Shown: positions 1-9,142, numbered from the stretch's first letter. The stretch is DNA of 64,000 bases from Rhodospirillales bacterium (GCA_016699855.1 CP064988.1:2942501-3006500), one strand, 5' to 3'. Notes: generated by a model from the sequence alone, not told the origin. Numbers and translations are program-made.

Positions 1-25
1 GGTGCGCCACTGAGGGCGGTCCGCG

Positions 26-565
26 CTACCCCGCCTTCCGCAGCACCACGTAGAACGCCCCGCCGCCGCCGTGTCGCGGGCTGGCGGCGCGCACGCCGAC
101 CACCCGGGCGCGGTTCTCCGGCCGGTTGAGCCAGTGCGGGAACTCGGCGCGGATGCGGCCGCCGACCATGTGGCCGTCGGCCTCGCGCAGGCCCTTGCCG
201 GTCACCACCAGCGCCAGCCGCTGGTCGCGCTGTTGGCACGTCGCGAGGAAGCGGGTCAGGGCGCGTTCCGCCTCGGCCAGGGTGTAGCCGTGCAGATCGA
301 GCTTGGCGTCGGGCGCGACCCGGCCGCGGCGCAGCCTCGTGTCGCTGGCCCGGTCCAGGCCGGTGGCGGCGACGGGATCGAGCGGCCGGGCGCCGGCGGG
401 CATCTTCGGCGGCTCGGGCTCGCGCGGCTGGATCGGCCTCTCGCGCAGCAGGTCGCGGAGGCGCGGCGGCGGCTCGACCACTTTCACCGACTTCCGCCCC
501 TTGCGGTCGGTCAGGCGCCGCGCGTCGGCCATGGCGGCGCGGAATATCTCGTGGTCGTCGGGCAT
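26..565 (-). CDS. Smr-domain protein
   Basis: 179-residue protein with a C-terminal Smr (MutS2-type) domain, a family of nicking or RNA-cleaving nucleases acting in the cytoplasm. The diagnostic LDLHGYT motif lies about residue 92 and the second motif, VVTGKG, about residue 122. A Gly-rich RHGGGGAFYV segment is near the C-terminus. The first 80 residues are charged and Pro-rich and look disordered. The reading frame stays open far upstream, antisense to the neighbours. I start at the ATG complementary to 563-565 because the protein-like sequence begins there and a longer start would run into the divergent TPR gene. The exact substrate is unknown; the family call is firm. Confidence 0.88.
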   Translation of the reverse strand: MPDDHEIFRAAMADARRLTDRKGRKSVKVVEPPPRLRDLLRERPIQPREPEPPKMPAGARPLDPVAATGLDRASDTRLRRGRVAPDAKLDLHGYTLAEAERALTRFLATCQQRDQRLALVVTGKGLREADGHMVGGRIRAEFPHWLNRPENRARVVGVRAASPRHGGGGAFYVVLRKAG

Positions 566-697
566 CGGCGGCGATGTAGCACGTTCCGGGCCGCGCGGCG
601 GCGTTCCGCGCCCCGTGCGGCGACCCCGGCCGGCGCATTGCTGGAATCCGCGGCGCCGGCTACAAGCGCCCGGCGTTTCTCCCGCAGGATTCCGCCC

Positions 698-2095
698 ATG
701 GCCGCGCCGACGCCTTCCGTGCTTTCGCCGATCCCCGGCGGGATCGATCCCGACCTGCGGGACGGCATGGAGTTCCTGCGCGCCGGCCAGATCGCCGACG
801 CCGAGATCCGGTTCCGCACCGCCATGGGCCGGCTCGGCGAGCGCCCCGAGATTCTGCACTTCCTCGCCGTCTGCGCCTTCCAGAAGGACGACGCCGCCGG
901 CGCCGAGAAGCTGTGGCGCCGCGCCGTCAAGCGCGACCCCGACGAGGCGATGTTGCATTTCAACGTCGGTGCGGCCCAGCACCGGCAGGGCAAGATCGAC
1001 GAGGCGATCCGCACCTGGCGGCAGACCCTGCGGCTGCGGCCGGACTACCACGAGGCGCGGCTGCGGCTGGCCGGCGTCTGCGCCGACCGCGAGGATTTCG
1101 CGGCCGCCGAGACCGAGTTCCGCGCCCTGATCGCGGCGCTCGACAGACCCGAGGCGACCGAGGGCCTGTCGCCCGAGGCGGTCAAGCAGATGTGGCAGCG
1201 CCGCGCCATGGCGCAGGCCGGGCTGGGCTACGCGCTGTTCCGCCTGGACCGCGCCGCCGAGGCGCTGGCGCCGTTCGACGCGGCGCTGGCGGCGATCGAC
1301 GCGACCTCGCCGGAATGGCCGGGCATCCAGGGCGACCGCGGCCTGGCACTGGCCAGCGCCGGCCGGCTCGACGACGCGCTGGCGGCGATCGACGAAGCCT
1401 TGGCGGCGGCGCCGGGCAACGCCCGGCTGCACCACAGCCGCGGCCACGTGCTGCACCACGCCGGCCGCCTCGAGGAGTCGGAGCCGTCGTTCCTGAAGGC
1501 GATCGAGCTCGATCCCGCCAGCGCCGATTCGGCGCGGCTGCTGGGGCTGGGGCGCGAGGCGCGCGGCGACGTCGCCGGCGCCATGGAGGCCTACGAGACC
1601 GCGCTCAAGGGGCGCCCCGATTTCGCGACCGCGATCTACGACCTCAGCTCGGTGGCGCTGGAGGCCAAACTCTACGGCCGCGCGCTCGACGCGCTGAAGC
1701 CGTGGTTGGACGTCCATCGCGACGACGCCAAGGCGTGGAACAACGCCGGCCTCGCCTTCCTCGGCCTGAACGAGAACGAGCGCGCGCTGCAGGCGTTCAA
1801 ACGCGCCAACCGGATCGATCCCGCCGATCCGCTGATCCTCAACAACTACGGCCGCGCGTTGCTGGCGGTGGGACGCGCCACGGAGGCCGCGCCGCTGCAC
1901 CGAAAGGCGCTGGAGAAGCTGCCGGGCGACGCCCGCCTGCTGGCCTACTACGGCGAGTGCCTTCTGGCGCTGGGGCGCCTCGACGCGGCGGTGAGCATGT
2001 TCACGGCGGCGGTGTCCGCCAATCCCGATCTGCCGCTGGCGCACGAGGGCCTCGACCGCGCCCGCGCGCGCATCGGCGCGGCGCCGGATTCCTGA
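698..2095 (+). CDS. tetratricopeptide-repeat protein
   Basis: 465-residue protein made almost wholly of TPR helices, recognisable by repeated A..Y/F..A....P spacing (for example around DPDEAMLHFNVGAAQH and DPADPLILNNYGRALL). TPRs are protein-binding scaffolds; no enzymatic domain is visible. I chose the ATG at 698 because everything upstream in the same frame is antisense to the Smr gene. There is no obvious signal peptide, so it is probably cytoplasmic. It ends 27 bases before the YggS start on the same strand, so the two may be co-transcribed. The binding partner cannot be inferred. Confidence 0.85.
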   Translation: MAAPTPSVLSPIPGGIDPDLRDGMEFLRAGQIADAEIRFRTAMGRLGERPEILHFLAVCAFQKDDAAGAEKLWRRAVKRDPDEAMLHFNVGAAQHRQGKIDEAIRTWRQTLRLRPDYHEARLRLAGVCADREDFAAAETEFRALIAALDRPEATEGLSPEAVKQMWQRRAMAQAGLGYALFRLDRAAEALAPFDAALAAIDATSPEWPGIQGDRGLALASAGRLDDALAAIDEALAAAPGNARLHHSRGHVLHHAGRLEESEPSFLKAIELDPASADSARLLGLGREARGDVAGAMEAYETALKGRPDFATAIYDLSSVALEAKLYGRALDALKPWLDVHRDDAKAWNNAGLAFLGLNENERALQAFKRANRIDPADPLILNNYGRALLAVGRATEAAPLHRKALEKLPGDARLLAYYGECLLALGRLDAAVSMFTAAVSANPDLPLAHEGLDRARARIGAAPDS

Positions 2096-2122
2096 GCCGC
2101 GGCCATGGACGGAGACTCCGCG

Positions 2123-2812
2123 ATGACCGGTCCCGCCTTCGACGCCGCGGCCAATCTCGCGGAAGTGCGCGCCCGCATCGACGCCGCCGCGCGCGCCGCC
2201 GGCCGCGATCCGTCGGAGGTCACGCTGGTCGCGGTGTCCAAGACCAATCCGGCGGAGCGCGTCGCGGCGTTGATCGCCGCCGGGCAGCTGATATTCGCGG
2301 AGAACCGCGTGCAGGAGGCGCAGGGCAAGTATCCCGCCCTGCAAGCCGCGCATCCCGGCCTGGAACTCCATCTTATCGGCCCGCTGCAGACCAACAAGGT
2401 GCGCGAGGCCATCGCCTTGTTCGACGTGATCGAGAGCGTCGACCGGCCCAAGCTGGCCGCCGAGCTGGCCAAGGAGATGGCGAAGCAGGGCCGCCGGCCG
2501 GACTGCTTCGTGCAGGTCAACACAGGCGAGGAGCCACAGAAGGCCGGCGTCATGCCGCGCGACGCCGACGCCTTCATCCGCGACTGCCGCGACACGCACG
2601 GCCTGCCCGTCGTCGGGCTGATGTGCATCCCGCCGGCCGACGAGGAGCCGGCGCTGCATTTCGCGCTGCTGCGCAAGATCGCCGAACGCAACGGCCTGAC
2701 GCGGCTCAGCATGGGCATGAGCGCCGACTACGAGAGCGCGATCCGCCTCGGCGCCACCCATGTGCGCGTCGGCACGGCGCTGTTCGGCGCCCGCGCGACG
2801 CCGGCGGGTTGA
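2123..2812 (+). CDS. yggS: YggS-family pyridoxal-phosphate-binding protein
   Basis: 229-residue YggS/PROSC family protein, which binds pyridoxal 5'-phosphate and helps keep cytoplasmic PLP and amino-acid pools balanced. The PLP lysine is in VAVSKTNP near residue 39. The family signatures FAENRVQEA, HLIGPLQTNK and the C-terminal LSMGMSADYESAI and VRVGTALFG are all present, and the length is normal. An upstream ATG at 2105 is in frame, but the one at 2123 has GGAG at the right distance and is preferred. It follows the TPR gene closely on the same strand. Confidence 0.93.
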   Translation: MTGPAFDAAANLAEVRARIDAAARAAGRDPSEVTLVAVSKTNPAERVAALIAAGQLIFAENRVQEAQGKYPALQAAHPGLELHLIGPLQTNKVREAIALFDVIESVDRPKLAAELAKEMAKQGRRPDCFVQVNTGEEPQKAGVMPRDADAFIRDCRDTHGLPVVGLMCIPPADEEPALHFALLRKIAERNGLTRLSMGMSADYESAIRLGATHVRVGTALFGARATPAG

Positions 2813-2835
2813 GCGCCGGCCGCGCGCGTCGCCGC

Positions 2836-3531
2836 TCAGACGAAGCCCAGCGACCGCCGGCGATCGGCGCCCGAGGCGTCGGTCAGCAGCGCGATCAGAC
2901 GCGCCGCGAGATCGGGCGCGCGCGCCGCGGCGCCGATGGCCGCCGTGTATGTCGTCGCCAGATCGCAGCCCGGCGGCAGCGGCGCCACCAGCGCCAGCCC
3001 CGGCGTGGCGAGGATCTCGGTGACCTGCGTGCAGCCGATCGGCGCGCGGCCGGAATCGGCCGCCAGCGCGCGCATCGCCGTGGCGCCGTTGGGCGCCGGC
3101 CGCAGGCGGTCCGCGACCGCTTCCCAGACGTCGAGGTCGCGCAGCACCTTGGCGAAGTGGATGCCCGCCGTGGCCTGTTCCGGGTCGGGGAAGTGGATCG
3201 CGTCGGCGGCCAGCAGGGCGGCGCGCAGCGACGCGGCGTCGCCGACCGCGGGCGCCGGATCGCCCGAGCGCACCGCGATGGCGGTCGCGACCGCGCCGAT
3301 GTCGCGCGCCGAGCCGCCGAGCACATGGCCGTCGCCCACCAGACCGTCGATCAGCGCGCGCGAGAGGATCACCACGTCGGCCGCGTCGCCGTCGATCAGC
3401 CGCGCGCGCATCGCGCCCACGGCGCCGAACGTGCCGTCGATGGTGGCGCCGGTCGCGGCGGCGAACGCCGCGCGCGTCGCCTCGACCAGCCCCTGCGCCG
3501 CGCCGCCACTGAGAAGCCGCAGCGTGGTCAC
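2836..3531 (-). CDS. ModA-like substrate-binding protein without signal peptide
   Basis: 231-residue protein resembling the molybdate-type/extracellular binding proteins: LRLLSGGAAQGLVEA at the start, an AADVVILSR segment in the first lobe, and DPEQATAGIHFAKVL in the hinge region, all typical of ModA-like folds. The start is GTG with GAGGAGG upstream on the minus strand. The protein begins directly at the first mature strand, with no signal peptide visible, so either it acts in the cytoplasm or the true start has been lost. It lies 13 bases downstream of the Bug-family gene and probably shares its mRNA. The ligand is unknown. Confidence 0.75.
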   Translation of the reverse strand: MTTLRLLSGGAAQGLVEATRAAFAAATGATIDGTFGAVGAMRARLIDGDAADVVILSRALIDGLVGDGHVLGGSARDIGAVATAIAVRSGDPAPAVGDAASLRAALLAADAIHFPDPEQATAGIHFAKVLRDLDVWEAVADRLRPAPNGATAMRALAADSGRAPIGCTQVTEILATPGLALVAPLPPGCDLATTYTAAIGAAARAPDLAARLIALLTDASGADRRRSLGFV

Positions 3532-3544
3532 GGCGGATGCCTCC

Positions 3545-4516
3545 TCACTGCGCCTTCGCCCCGGACACGGCGATCACCTTCGCCCATTTCTCGATGTCGC
3601 GCTGGAGGAAGGCGCCGAACGCCGCGGCGTCCATGGTCATCGGCACGGCGCCCTGCTTGGCCCACGCCTCGGCCACCGCCGGCCGCGCGATGATCGCGGC
3701 GATCGCGGCGTTGAGCTTGGCCACGACCGCCGGTGGCGTGCCCGCCGGCGCCATGATCCCCAGCCAGATCGTCGCGTCGTAGCCCGGCAGTCCGGCCTCG
3801 GCCATCGTCGGCACCGACGCCAGCACGGCCGAGCGCGTCTGCCCGGTGGTCGCCAGCGCCCGCACCTGGCCGCCGGCGATCGGGCCGGCCATCGCCGTCA
3901 CCGCGTCGATCATCATCGGCACGTGGCCGCCGTAGACGCTGCTCCGCGCCTCGCCGCTGCCGCGGTGGGGAACGTGCAGGATGTCGGTGCCGCTCATGGC
4001 TTTGAACAGTTCGCCGGCCATGTGGTAGGGCGTGCCCGGTCCGGACGATGCGTAGCTCAGCTTGCCCGGCTGCGCCTTGGCCAGCGCGATGAAAGCCTTC
4101 AGGTCCGTCGCCGCGACGGCGGGATGCACCACCATCACCAGGTCGGACGAGTTGACCGGCGCCACCGGCGCCAGGTCGCGCATCAGCGCGTAGGGCTTGT
4201 TGGCCAGCAGCGTCTCGTTGGTGGTGTGCGTGTTGGACATCATCAGCAGCGTGTGGCCGTCGGGCGCCGCCTTGGCGACGATGTCCGTGCCGATCACGGC
4301 GCCGCCGCCGGGCCGGTTCTCGATCACGAAGGGCTGCTTCAAAGACTCCGACAGCTCGGCGCCGAGGAAGCGGGCGTAGACGTCGGCCGGCCCGCCCGGC
4401 CCGAACGGCACGACGATGCGCACCGGCTTGCTGGGATAGTCCTGCGCCATGGCCGTCGCGGCCGGCAGCGCGGCCAACGACGCGATCAACAAGCCGAGTC
4501 TCGCGATCCACCGCAT
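3545..4516 (-). CDS. Bug/TctC-family tripartite tricarboxylate transporter receptor
   Basis: 323-residue periplasmic binding protein of the Bug (TctC) family, which captures small carboxylates for TTT transporters or for sensing. A signal peptide of about 24 residues (MRWIARLGLLIAS...ATAMA) precedes the mature start QDYPSKPVRIVVPFGPGG, the family hallmark. ENRPGGGAVIGTD, SSGPGTPYH and VPTMAEAGLPGYD are further signatures. The start chosen has GGGAGGG seven bases upstream. No TctA or TctB membrane partner is in the window, which is common for orphan Bug proteins. The ligand cannot be told. Confidence 0.93.
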   Translation of the reverse strand: MRWIARLGLLIASLAALPAATAMAQDYPSKPVRIVVPFGPGGPADVYARFLGAELSESLKQPFVIENRPGGGAVIGTDIVAKAAPDGHTLLMMSNTHTTNETLLANKPYALMRDLAPVAPVNSSDLVMVVHPAVAATDLKAFIALAKAQPGKLSYASSGPGTPYHMAGELFKAMSGTDILHVPHRGSGEARSSVYGGHVPMMIDAVTAMAGPIAGGQVRALATTGQTRSAVLASVPTMAEAGLPGYDATIWLGIMAPAGTPPAVVAKLNAAIAAIIARPAVAEAWAKQGAVPMTMDAAAFGAFLQRDIEKWAKVIAVSGAKAQ

Positions 4517-4758
4517 GACGATCCCTCCCGGTGCGCCGGCGCCACGTCTAACGGATGCGTGATCTGGTTGGGTGCCGGCGGTTGATTGCCGGGAGTCATG
4601 CCATGGCGTCGGCGGAGGCGCTAGGAGGGTTATCCGTGCCGCGCGGGATTGCGGTTGCGCCGCGATCTCGGCATCGTCGATGGGTGGAGACATCCCCCCA
4701 GTCGGATGATCGCCGGATCCCGGTCTGTCGCTGACAATCGCTGATGGAGGAAGGTTTC

Positions 4759-5796
4759 ATGCGTCGCATTTTCGCTGGTTCTCTCGCGGTCGCGATTGCG
4801 CTCGCGACCCCCGCTATCGCTGGTCCGCTTGAGGACGCGAAAGCCGCATACGGCCGTCGCGAATTCGTCGTGGCGATACCGCAGTTGCGCCAGCTCGCCG
4901 AGCAAGGCGACGCCGAGGCGCAGTACATCCTCGGACACGCATCGCGAATGGCCAACGGCGTGCCAAAAGATTATGTGGAAACGGTGCGCTGGTACCGCAA
5001 GTCCGCTGAGCAGGGACACGAAAGGGCACAGTGGAATCTTGGTGAAATGTACTGGAGCGGCCGCGGCGTCCCGCAAGACTATACGGAGGCGATGCGCTGG
5101 TATCGAAAGGCAGCCGAGCAAGGCAACAATGTCTACCAATCCAATGTCGGTGTTTATTACCACGACGGAGAAGGCGTGCCGCGCGACTACGTAGAGGCCG
5201 CACGGTGGTTCAGGAAGGCGGCCGAACAGGGCAACGGAATTGCGCAGAACGCGCTTGGCCGAATGTACGCCAGAGGTCGAGGCGTGCCGCAGGACTATCC
5301 GGAGGCCATGCTGTGGTATCGGAAAGCCGCCGAGCAGGGTGATGCAAACGCCCAAATTCGCGTCGGCGAGTTGTACCAAGCCGGCCGGGGTGTGGTGGCG
5401 GACAACGCGGAGGCCTTCCGCTGGTATCGGTTAGGGGCCGAACAAGGACATCCTGCGGGGGCTTACTACGTTGGTGTCATGTACGCCAAGGGTGAGGGCG
5501 TGACGCAGGATTATTCAGAAGCGGTTCGTTGGCTGGTAGGGGCGGCCAGCATGGCCGATGCGGACGCTGCATCGTACCTCGGCGCGATGTACGCTAACGG
5601 TCGCGGACTGACGCAGGACTACGTACAGGCGCACATGTGGTACGACCTCGCGGCCGCCTTCTACGAATCGCCCTCGGCGGTGGAGCATCGTGAAGGTGCG
5701 ATCCGAAACCGCGACAGACTAACTGAGAAAATGACGCCCGCGCAGGTCGAGGAGGCGAAGCGGCTTGCCGATGATCGCAAGCGGGGGGTGCGCTGA
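4759..5796 (+). CDS. Sel1-repeat protein, exported
   Basis: 345-residue protein with a signal peptide (MRRIFAGSLAVAIALATPAIA) followed by about seven Sel1-like repeats of 36 residues. Each carries the pattern A...LG.MY..G.GVPQDY.EA..WYRKAAEQG. Sel1 repeats are TPR-like helical scaffolds, often periplasmic and involved in protein interactions or envelope signalling. The start is the ATG at 4759, with GGAGGAAGG ahead of it; an in-frame ATG at 4744 overlaps that ribosome site and is less likely. Its codon third positions are less GC-rich than those of the upstream genes. The partner is unknown. Confidence 0.88.
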   Translation: MRRIFAGSLAVAIALATPAIAGPLEDAKAAYGRREFVVAIPQLRQLAEQGDAEAQYILGHASRMANGVPKDYVETVRWYRKSAEQGHERAQWNLGEMYWSGRGVPQDYTEAMRWYRKAAEQGNNVYQSNVGVYYHDGEGVPRDYVEAARWFRKAAEQGNGIAQNALGRMYARGRGVPQDYPEAMLWYRKAAEQGDANAQIRVGELYQAGRGVVADNAEAFRWYRLGAEQGHPAGAYYVGVMYAKGEGVTQDYSEAVRWLVGAASMADADAASYLGAMYANGRGLTQDYVQAHMWYDLAAAFYESPSAVEHREGAIRNRDRLTEKMTPAQVEEAKRLADDRKRGVR

Positions 5797-5861
5797 GGGG
5801 CATGATATCGGCGACGCCGGCCGGCGTCGCAGCCGCCCGGTCCGTCAAGCCGCCACAACGA

Positions 5862-5887
5862 CAAAGGCCGGAACTTTCGTCCCGGCC
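5862..5887 (-). terminator. likely terminator of the tRNA-Thr gene
   Basis: On the minus strand a GGCCGG/CCGGCC stem with a 10-base loop is followed by TTTGT. It sits 18 bases beyond the encoded CCA of the tRNA fragment, where a tRNA terminator would be, which suggests this side is the original chromosomal flank. Confidence 0.5.
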
Positions 5888-5904
5888 CCGCGTTATCCTG
5901 AAAA

Positions 5905-5960
5905 TGGTGCCCCGAGTCGGATTTGAACCAACGGCCTACCGCTTACGAAGCGGCGCATCC
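5905..5960 (-). tRNA. 3' half of tRNA-Thr(CGT), integration-site remnant
   Basis: The minus strand reads an anticodon stem-loop with loop TTCGTAA (anticodon CGT, threonine), then a five-base variable loop, a T-arm GTTGG-TTCAAAT-CCGAC, the acceptor 3' strand TCGGGGC, A, and an encoded CCA. The matching acceptor 5' strand (expected GCCCCGA) and a normal D-arm are missing upstream; only a loose resemblance (CGATGGCTC) remains. This is a displaced tRNA 3' half next to an integrase, so it most likely marks one attachment site. The intact tRNA would be expected at the far end of the element, outside what I can identify here. Confidence 0.7.
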
Positions 5961-6113
5961 GAGCCATCGACGGTTTCTCTGTTTTGCTGAATGCCTCAGC
6001 TCATAGCAATTTAAGCCACTTCTTCTTTCCTCTCGTTTCCTCTGCCCGCCCCGTGTTATACGGGCCGTGGTCCCCCGGTGGTCCCCGGAGGGAATCGCGC
6101 AGGGGCGCAGAGG

Positions 6114-7451
6114 ATGAGCGACAGACTCACAAAACGCTCTATCGACGCAGCGAGGCCAGGTCCGCGCGAGGTGGTGTTGTGGGACGGCGAGATCCGCGGC
6201 TTCGGCCTCCGCATCCGGCCGAGTGGCGTCCGTTCGTTCGTTTACGTCTACCGGCCCGGCGGCGGCCGCGCGTCGCCGAAACGCAGGGTAACGATCGGCA
6301 GCCACGGCGAGATCACGCTCGAGGACGCGCGCCTCAAGGCGAAGAAACTCGCCGGTGACGTAGCCCATGACCGCGACCCCGCGAAGGAGAAGCGAGCCAA
6401 GCGCCGTGCCAAGGCGTCGGCCGCAGCGTCGACGGTGGCGGGACTCGTTCCTCTCTTCGCCGAGCAGCATCACCGCGCGCGCGGAAACCGATGGGCGGAT
6501 GAAGCCGAGCGCACGCTGAAATTCGACGCCGTCCGGAAGTGGGGCAGTCGATCGGTCGCAGAGATCGAACCCGTCGAGATCACCAGACTGTTGCGCGAAG
6601 TCGCGACCCAACGAGGCGCACCGGTCCAGGCGCGACGGCTCTACATCGCGCTATCGAGATTCTTCCGGTGGTGCGCGACGGAAGGCTACTGCTCCGGATC
6701 GCCGATGGTCGCCGTCGAGGCGCCGGCACCGGAGCGGGCCCGCGATCGTGTGATCAGCGATGAGGAGATCGCGCTTATGTGGCGCGCCGCAGATCGCATG
6801 TCCTATCCCTTCGGCCCCTGCGTTCAACTCCTGATCCTCACTGGCGCACGCCGCAACGAAATCGCCGAGGCCGAACGCGGCGAGTTCGATCTCGACGCCG
6901 CGACGTGGCTCCTCCCGGCGGCGCGCTCGAAGAACAAGCGGCCTCATCTTCGGCATCTCTCGCCGCTCACCGTCGAGCTCCTGAAGACCCTTCCGGAGCT
7001 GGGTCAACCTTTGTTGCCCGCGCCGGCGCCGAGGCGGAGCCGTCCGCCGCGTGACACCCCACTAGCGTCGTCGCTGCTGTTCTCGACAAACGGCTCAACG
7101 GCGGTTTCCGGCTTCAGCAAGGTCAGGACGCGGCTTCAGCTCGACATGACGACTGAAGCGGAACGGCTCGGCATCGCCCCGCCGGCGGATGACTGGACGT
7201 TCCACGATCTACGTCGATCGATGGTGACCTGGCTCGCTGGCGCGGGCTTCGCGATCCACGTCGCCGACAAGGTGCTCGGGCATGTCTCCGGGGCGATACA
7301 GGGCGTCACGGCGATCTACCAGCGCAACGAGTTTCTGCCGGAGCGGAAGGCCGCGATGTTGGCATGGGGCGAGCACGTCGCGGCGATCGTGTCGGGACGC
7401 GAGGGCGGCGGCAACGCCGTGGCGCTGCGCGGCGCGAAGAGCGGAGGCTGA
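6114..7451 (+). CDS. tyrosine recombinase/integrase (P4-like)
   Basis: 445-residue phage/island integrase. The N-terminal DUF4102-type arm-binding domain (residues 1-100, LTKRSIDAARPG..., DGEIRGFGLRI) precedes a core-binding region. The catalytic domain holds Arg in LTGARRNEI (about 245), Lys in RSKNKRPH, HDLRR (about 364), LGH (about 389) and the nucleophile Tyr in AIYQRN (about 402), so it appears intact. It lies about 150 bases from a tRNA-Thr 3' half, the usual target of this family. The longer in-frame start at 6078 is rejected because family similarity begins at MSDRLTKRSI. The next gene starts two bases after its stop. Confidence 0.93.
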   Translation: MSDRLTKRSIDAARPGPREVVLWDGEIRGFGLRIRPSGVRSFVYVYRPGGGRASPKRRVTIGSHGEITLEDARLKAKKLAGDVAHDRDPAKEKRAKRRAKASAAASTVAGLVPLFAEQHHRARGNRWADEAERTLKFDAVRKWGSRSVAEIEPVEITRLLREVATQRGAPVQARRLYIALSRFFRWCATEGYCSGSPMVAVEAPAPERARDRVISDEEIALMWRAADRMSYPFGPCVQLLILTGARRNEIAEAERGEFDLDAATWLLPAARSKNKRPHLRHLSPLTVELLKTLPELGQPLLPAPAPRRSRPPRDTPLASSLLFSTNGSTAVSGFSKVRTRLQLDMTTEAERLGIAPPADDWTFHDLRRSMVTWLAGAGFAIHVADKVLGHVSGAIQGVTAIYQRNEFLPERKAAMLAWGEHVAAIVSGREGGGNAVALRGAKSGG

Positions 7452-7453
7452 CG

Positions 7454-8479
7454 ATGGCGCAGAAGGCAAGCGACCTCCGTCGCGATCCGCGGGTAGCGCG
7501 TGCCCGCCGGAAGCACGCCTTCCTGAAGACCGCCAAGGTATCGCCGGCGGTCTCGGCTTCCGCCCGGCTGCCGGACATGAGCACCGAACAGCGGGCCGAG
7601 ATTGTCGCGGCCTATGACGTGATGGGCCTCGCCGAAACTCTGAGATTGCGCGCCATGAAAAGGGCAAGCCTTCATGGTGCGGTCAACCACGTGAGTATGT
7701 GCCTTCGCGGCGCTCAACCCAACCCAGAGATGATCTGGCGCGACACGCCAGTTCAAAAAGCGGCGAGTTCGCAGGCGCCGTCGCAACTCCTAGAGATATT
7801 AGCGGACGGCGCGTTGACGGCCGAAGGTGTGCTTCACTCAATCGAGAATGGGGTGGTGACGCAGCGCCTCGTCACAATTGGCAGAGAATGGTGGAAGCTC
7901 GCGATCACAACGGAAGATCGCGGCAAGGTGGTCGCGGCGAGCGGCCGGCCCTTCAATGTGGTCGATATGCATTGGGGCGAAATGGTCCGTCTCGTGGAAC
8001 CGTCGCGTGGTACTTCCGGTGTGCCCACCAGGCTTACCGACGAGGACTTGGCCGAGGATTCGCGCTTCAGCATCAGCGGCATGCAGGTTGCCGCAGCGAT
8101 CTCCGACATCGATGTCGACAGAGCGGCGCTTGATCAGATTTTCCCGCTGACGCGCAAACAGGCGGCCACGCTGCGCGCCGAGGCGGCGGAACTGGATCGC
8201 GGCGGCCCCACGCCCAATTTCGATCTCAGGATTAAAATTCAAGGAATAGCGAGAGATGTCCTGAAGGCAAAGCGCGGCGATCTCGCAGGGATATTGAAGG
8301 AGATCGCTGATCGCCATGTCGGGAACGGCGGGTCCGCTCTGAATCCCAAAGACGTTGAGCGCTTACTCTGGCCGGATTTGCAGGGCGACCGGGAAAGCGA
8401 CGCGCGATGGAAAAGGCGCAACGGCGCGTCAGCAGGGGTTACGCCCCAAACGCCGGCAGACCGCTCAAAGAGGCGATGA
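7454..8479 (+). CDS. hypothetical protein downstream of integrase
   Basis: 341-residue protein of unknown function starting two bases after the integrase stop, so it is probably translated from the same mRNA. It is soluble, with no signal peptide or membrane helix. The N-terminus (residues 1-30) is Lys/Arg-rich, the middle contains WWKLAITTEDRGKVVAASGRPFNVVDMHWGEM, and the tail is basic. Base composition is mixed, with some stretches less GC-rich than the neighbours. I do not recognise a family. Its position suggests an element-specific accessory function, but nothing in the sequence shows which. Confidence 0.7.
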   Translation: MAQKASDLRRDPRVARARRKHAFLKTAKVSPAVSASARLPDMSTEQRAEIVAAYDVMGLAETLRLRAMKRASLHGAVNHVSMCLRGAQPNPEMIWRDTPVQKAASSQAPSQLLEILADGALTAEGVLHSIENGVVTQRLVTIGREWWKLAITTEDRGKVVAASGRPFNVVDMHWGEMVRLVEPSRGTSGVPTRLTDEDLAEDSRFSISGMQVAAAISDIDVDRAALDQIFPLTRKQAATLRAEAAELDRGGPTPNFDLRIKIQGIARDVLKAKRGDLAGILKEIADRHVGNGGSALNPKDVERLLWPDLQGDRESDARWKRRNGASAGVTPQTPADRSKRR

Positions 8480-8608
8480 CCCTTATACGACCGCATTTCA
8501 TTTGAGGTGTAACCCCCAAAGTGGGGTTGCGCTCTTACGCCGCCGAGAAACTCGGCGATCTTGCGCCCAGCCGCCCGACGTAACCGGGCAACTGACCGCA
8601 GGTGCCAA

Positions 8609-8905
8609 ATGCCTCACGACGCCGTCAACACTAGCCAACCGTTCGAGATCGTCGACACTGCCGGCGCCGAGGCGATCGTCGGCCTCTCCGCCTCGACGCT
8701 AGAGAAGAAGCGCTGCACGGGCGGCGGGCCGCCGTTTGTCAAATACGGGAAGGCGGTGCGCTACCGCGTCGCCGATCTCCGCGCCTGGGCCGCCGCGCAC
8801 GTCGTCACGTCGACATCGGCACGCCCGGCGCCCGAGATAGCGGAGCACATCAAGAAGGCGGACAAAAGCCGACGCAGCGGAGGGCGCAGCAAGAGGGGCG
8901 TCTGA
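8609..8905 (+). CDS. AlpA/excisionase-like helix-turn-helix protein
   Basis: 98-residue DNA-binding protein with a MerR/AlpA-type winged helix-turn-helix: AIVGLSASTLEKKRCTGGGPPFVKYGKAVRYRVADLRAWAA, recognisable by the PPFVK-GK-VRY-DL--W core. Such proteins act as excisionases or as regulators of the integrase in genomic islands. The tail after residue 75 is basic and probably disordered. The start ATG at 8609 has AGGTG upstream; an in-frame start at 8561 adds an unrelated Arg-rich stretch and is rejected. It sits in the expected position between integrase and replication-type genes. Confidence 0.8.
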   Translation: MPHDAVNTSQPFEIVDTAGAEAIVGLSASTLEKKRCTGGGPPFVKYGKAVRYRVADLRAWAAAHVVTSTSARPAPEIAEHIKKADKSRRSGGRSKRGV

Positions 8906-9142
8906 GGTGTTCGGGCCGAAGCCGCCACGCGCAAGGCGGCGTTGATGCGCTGGGACGCCGGGTTGTTCGTGCTGATCGTGGCGCGGATCGCGCGGCCAGC
9001 CAAAGAAATGCATCTGGACCTATCGACGCCGACTCGCGGGATGCCGTGCAGATTCGCATCGCTGCCGACGCTACCCATTCCCCCCTCAGACGAAAAACGT
9101 CCACCACGTGGACCGGGCCGGGCGAAGATCGAGATCACCACA

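Noticed and set aside
26..2761. Long minus-strand frame of 911 residues
   Set aside because: Only the last 179 codons are a real gene (Smr); the rest is antisense to the TPR and YggS genes and open because of GC bias.
5905..5990. Complete tRNA gene
   Set aside because: The acceptor 5' strand and a normal D-arm are absent, so only the 3' half is supported.
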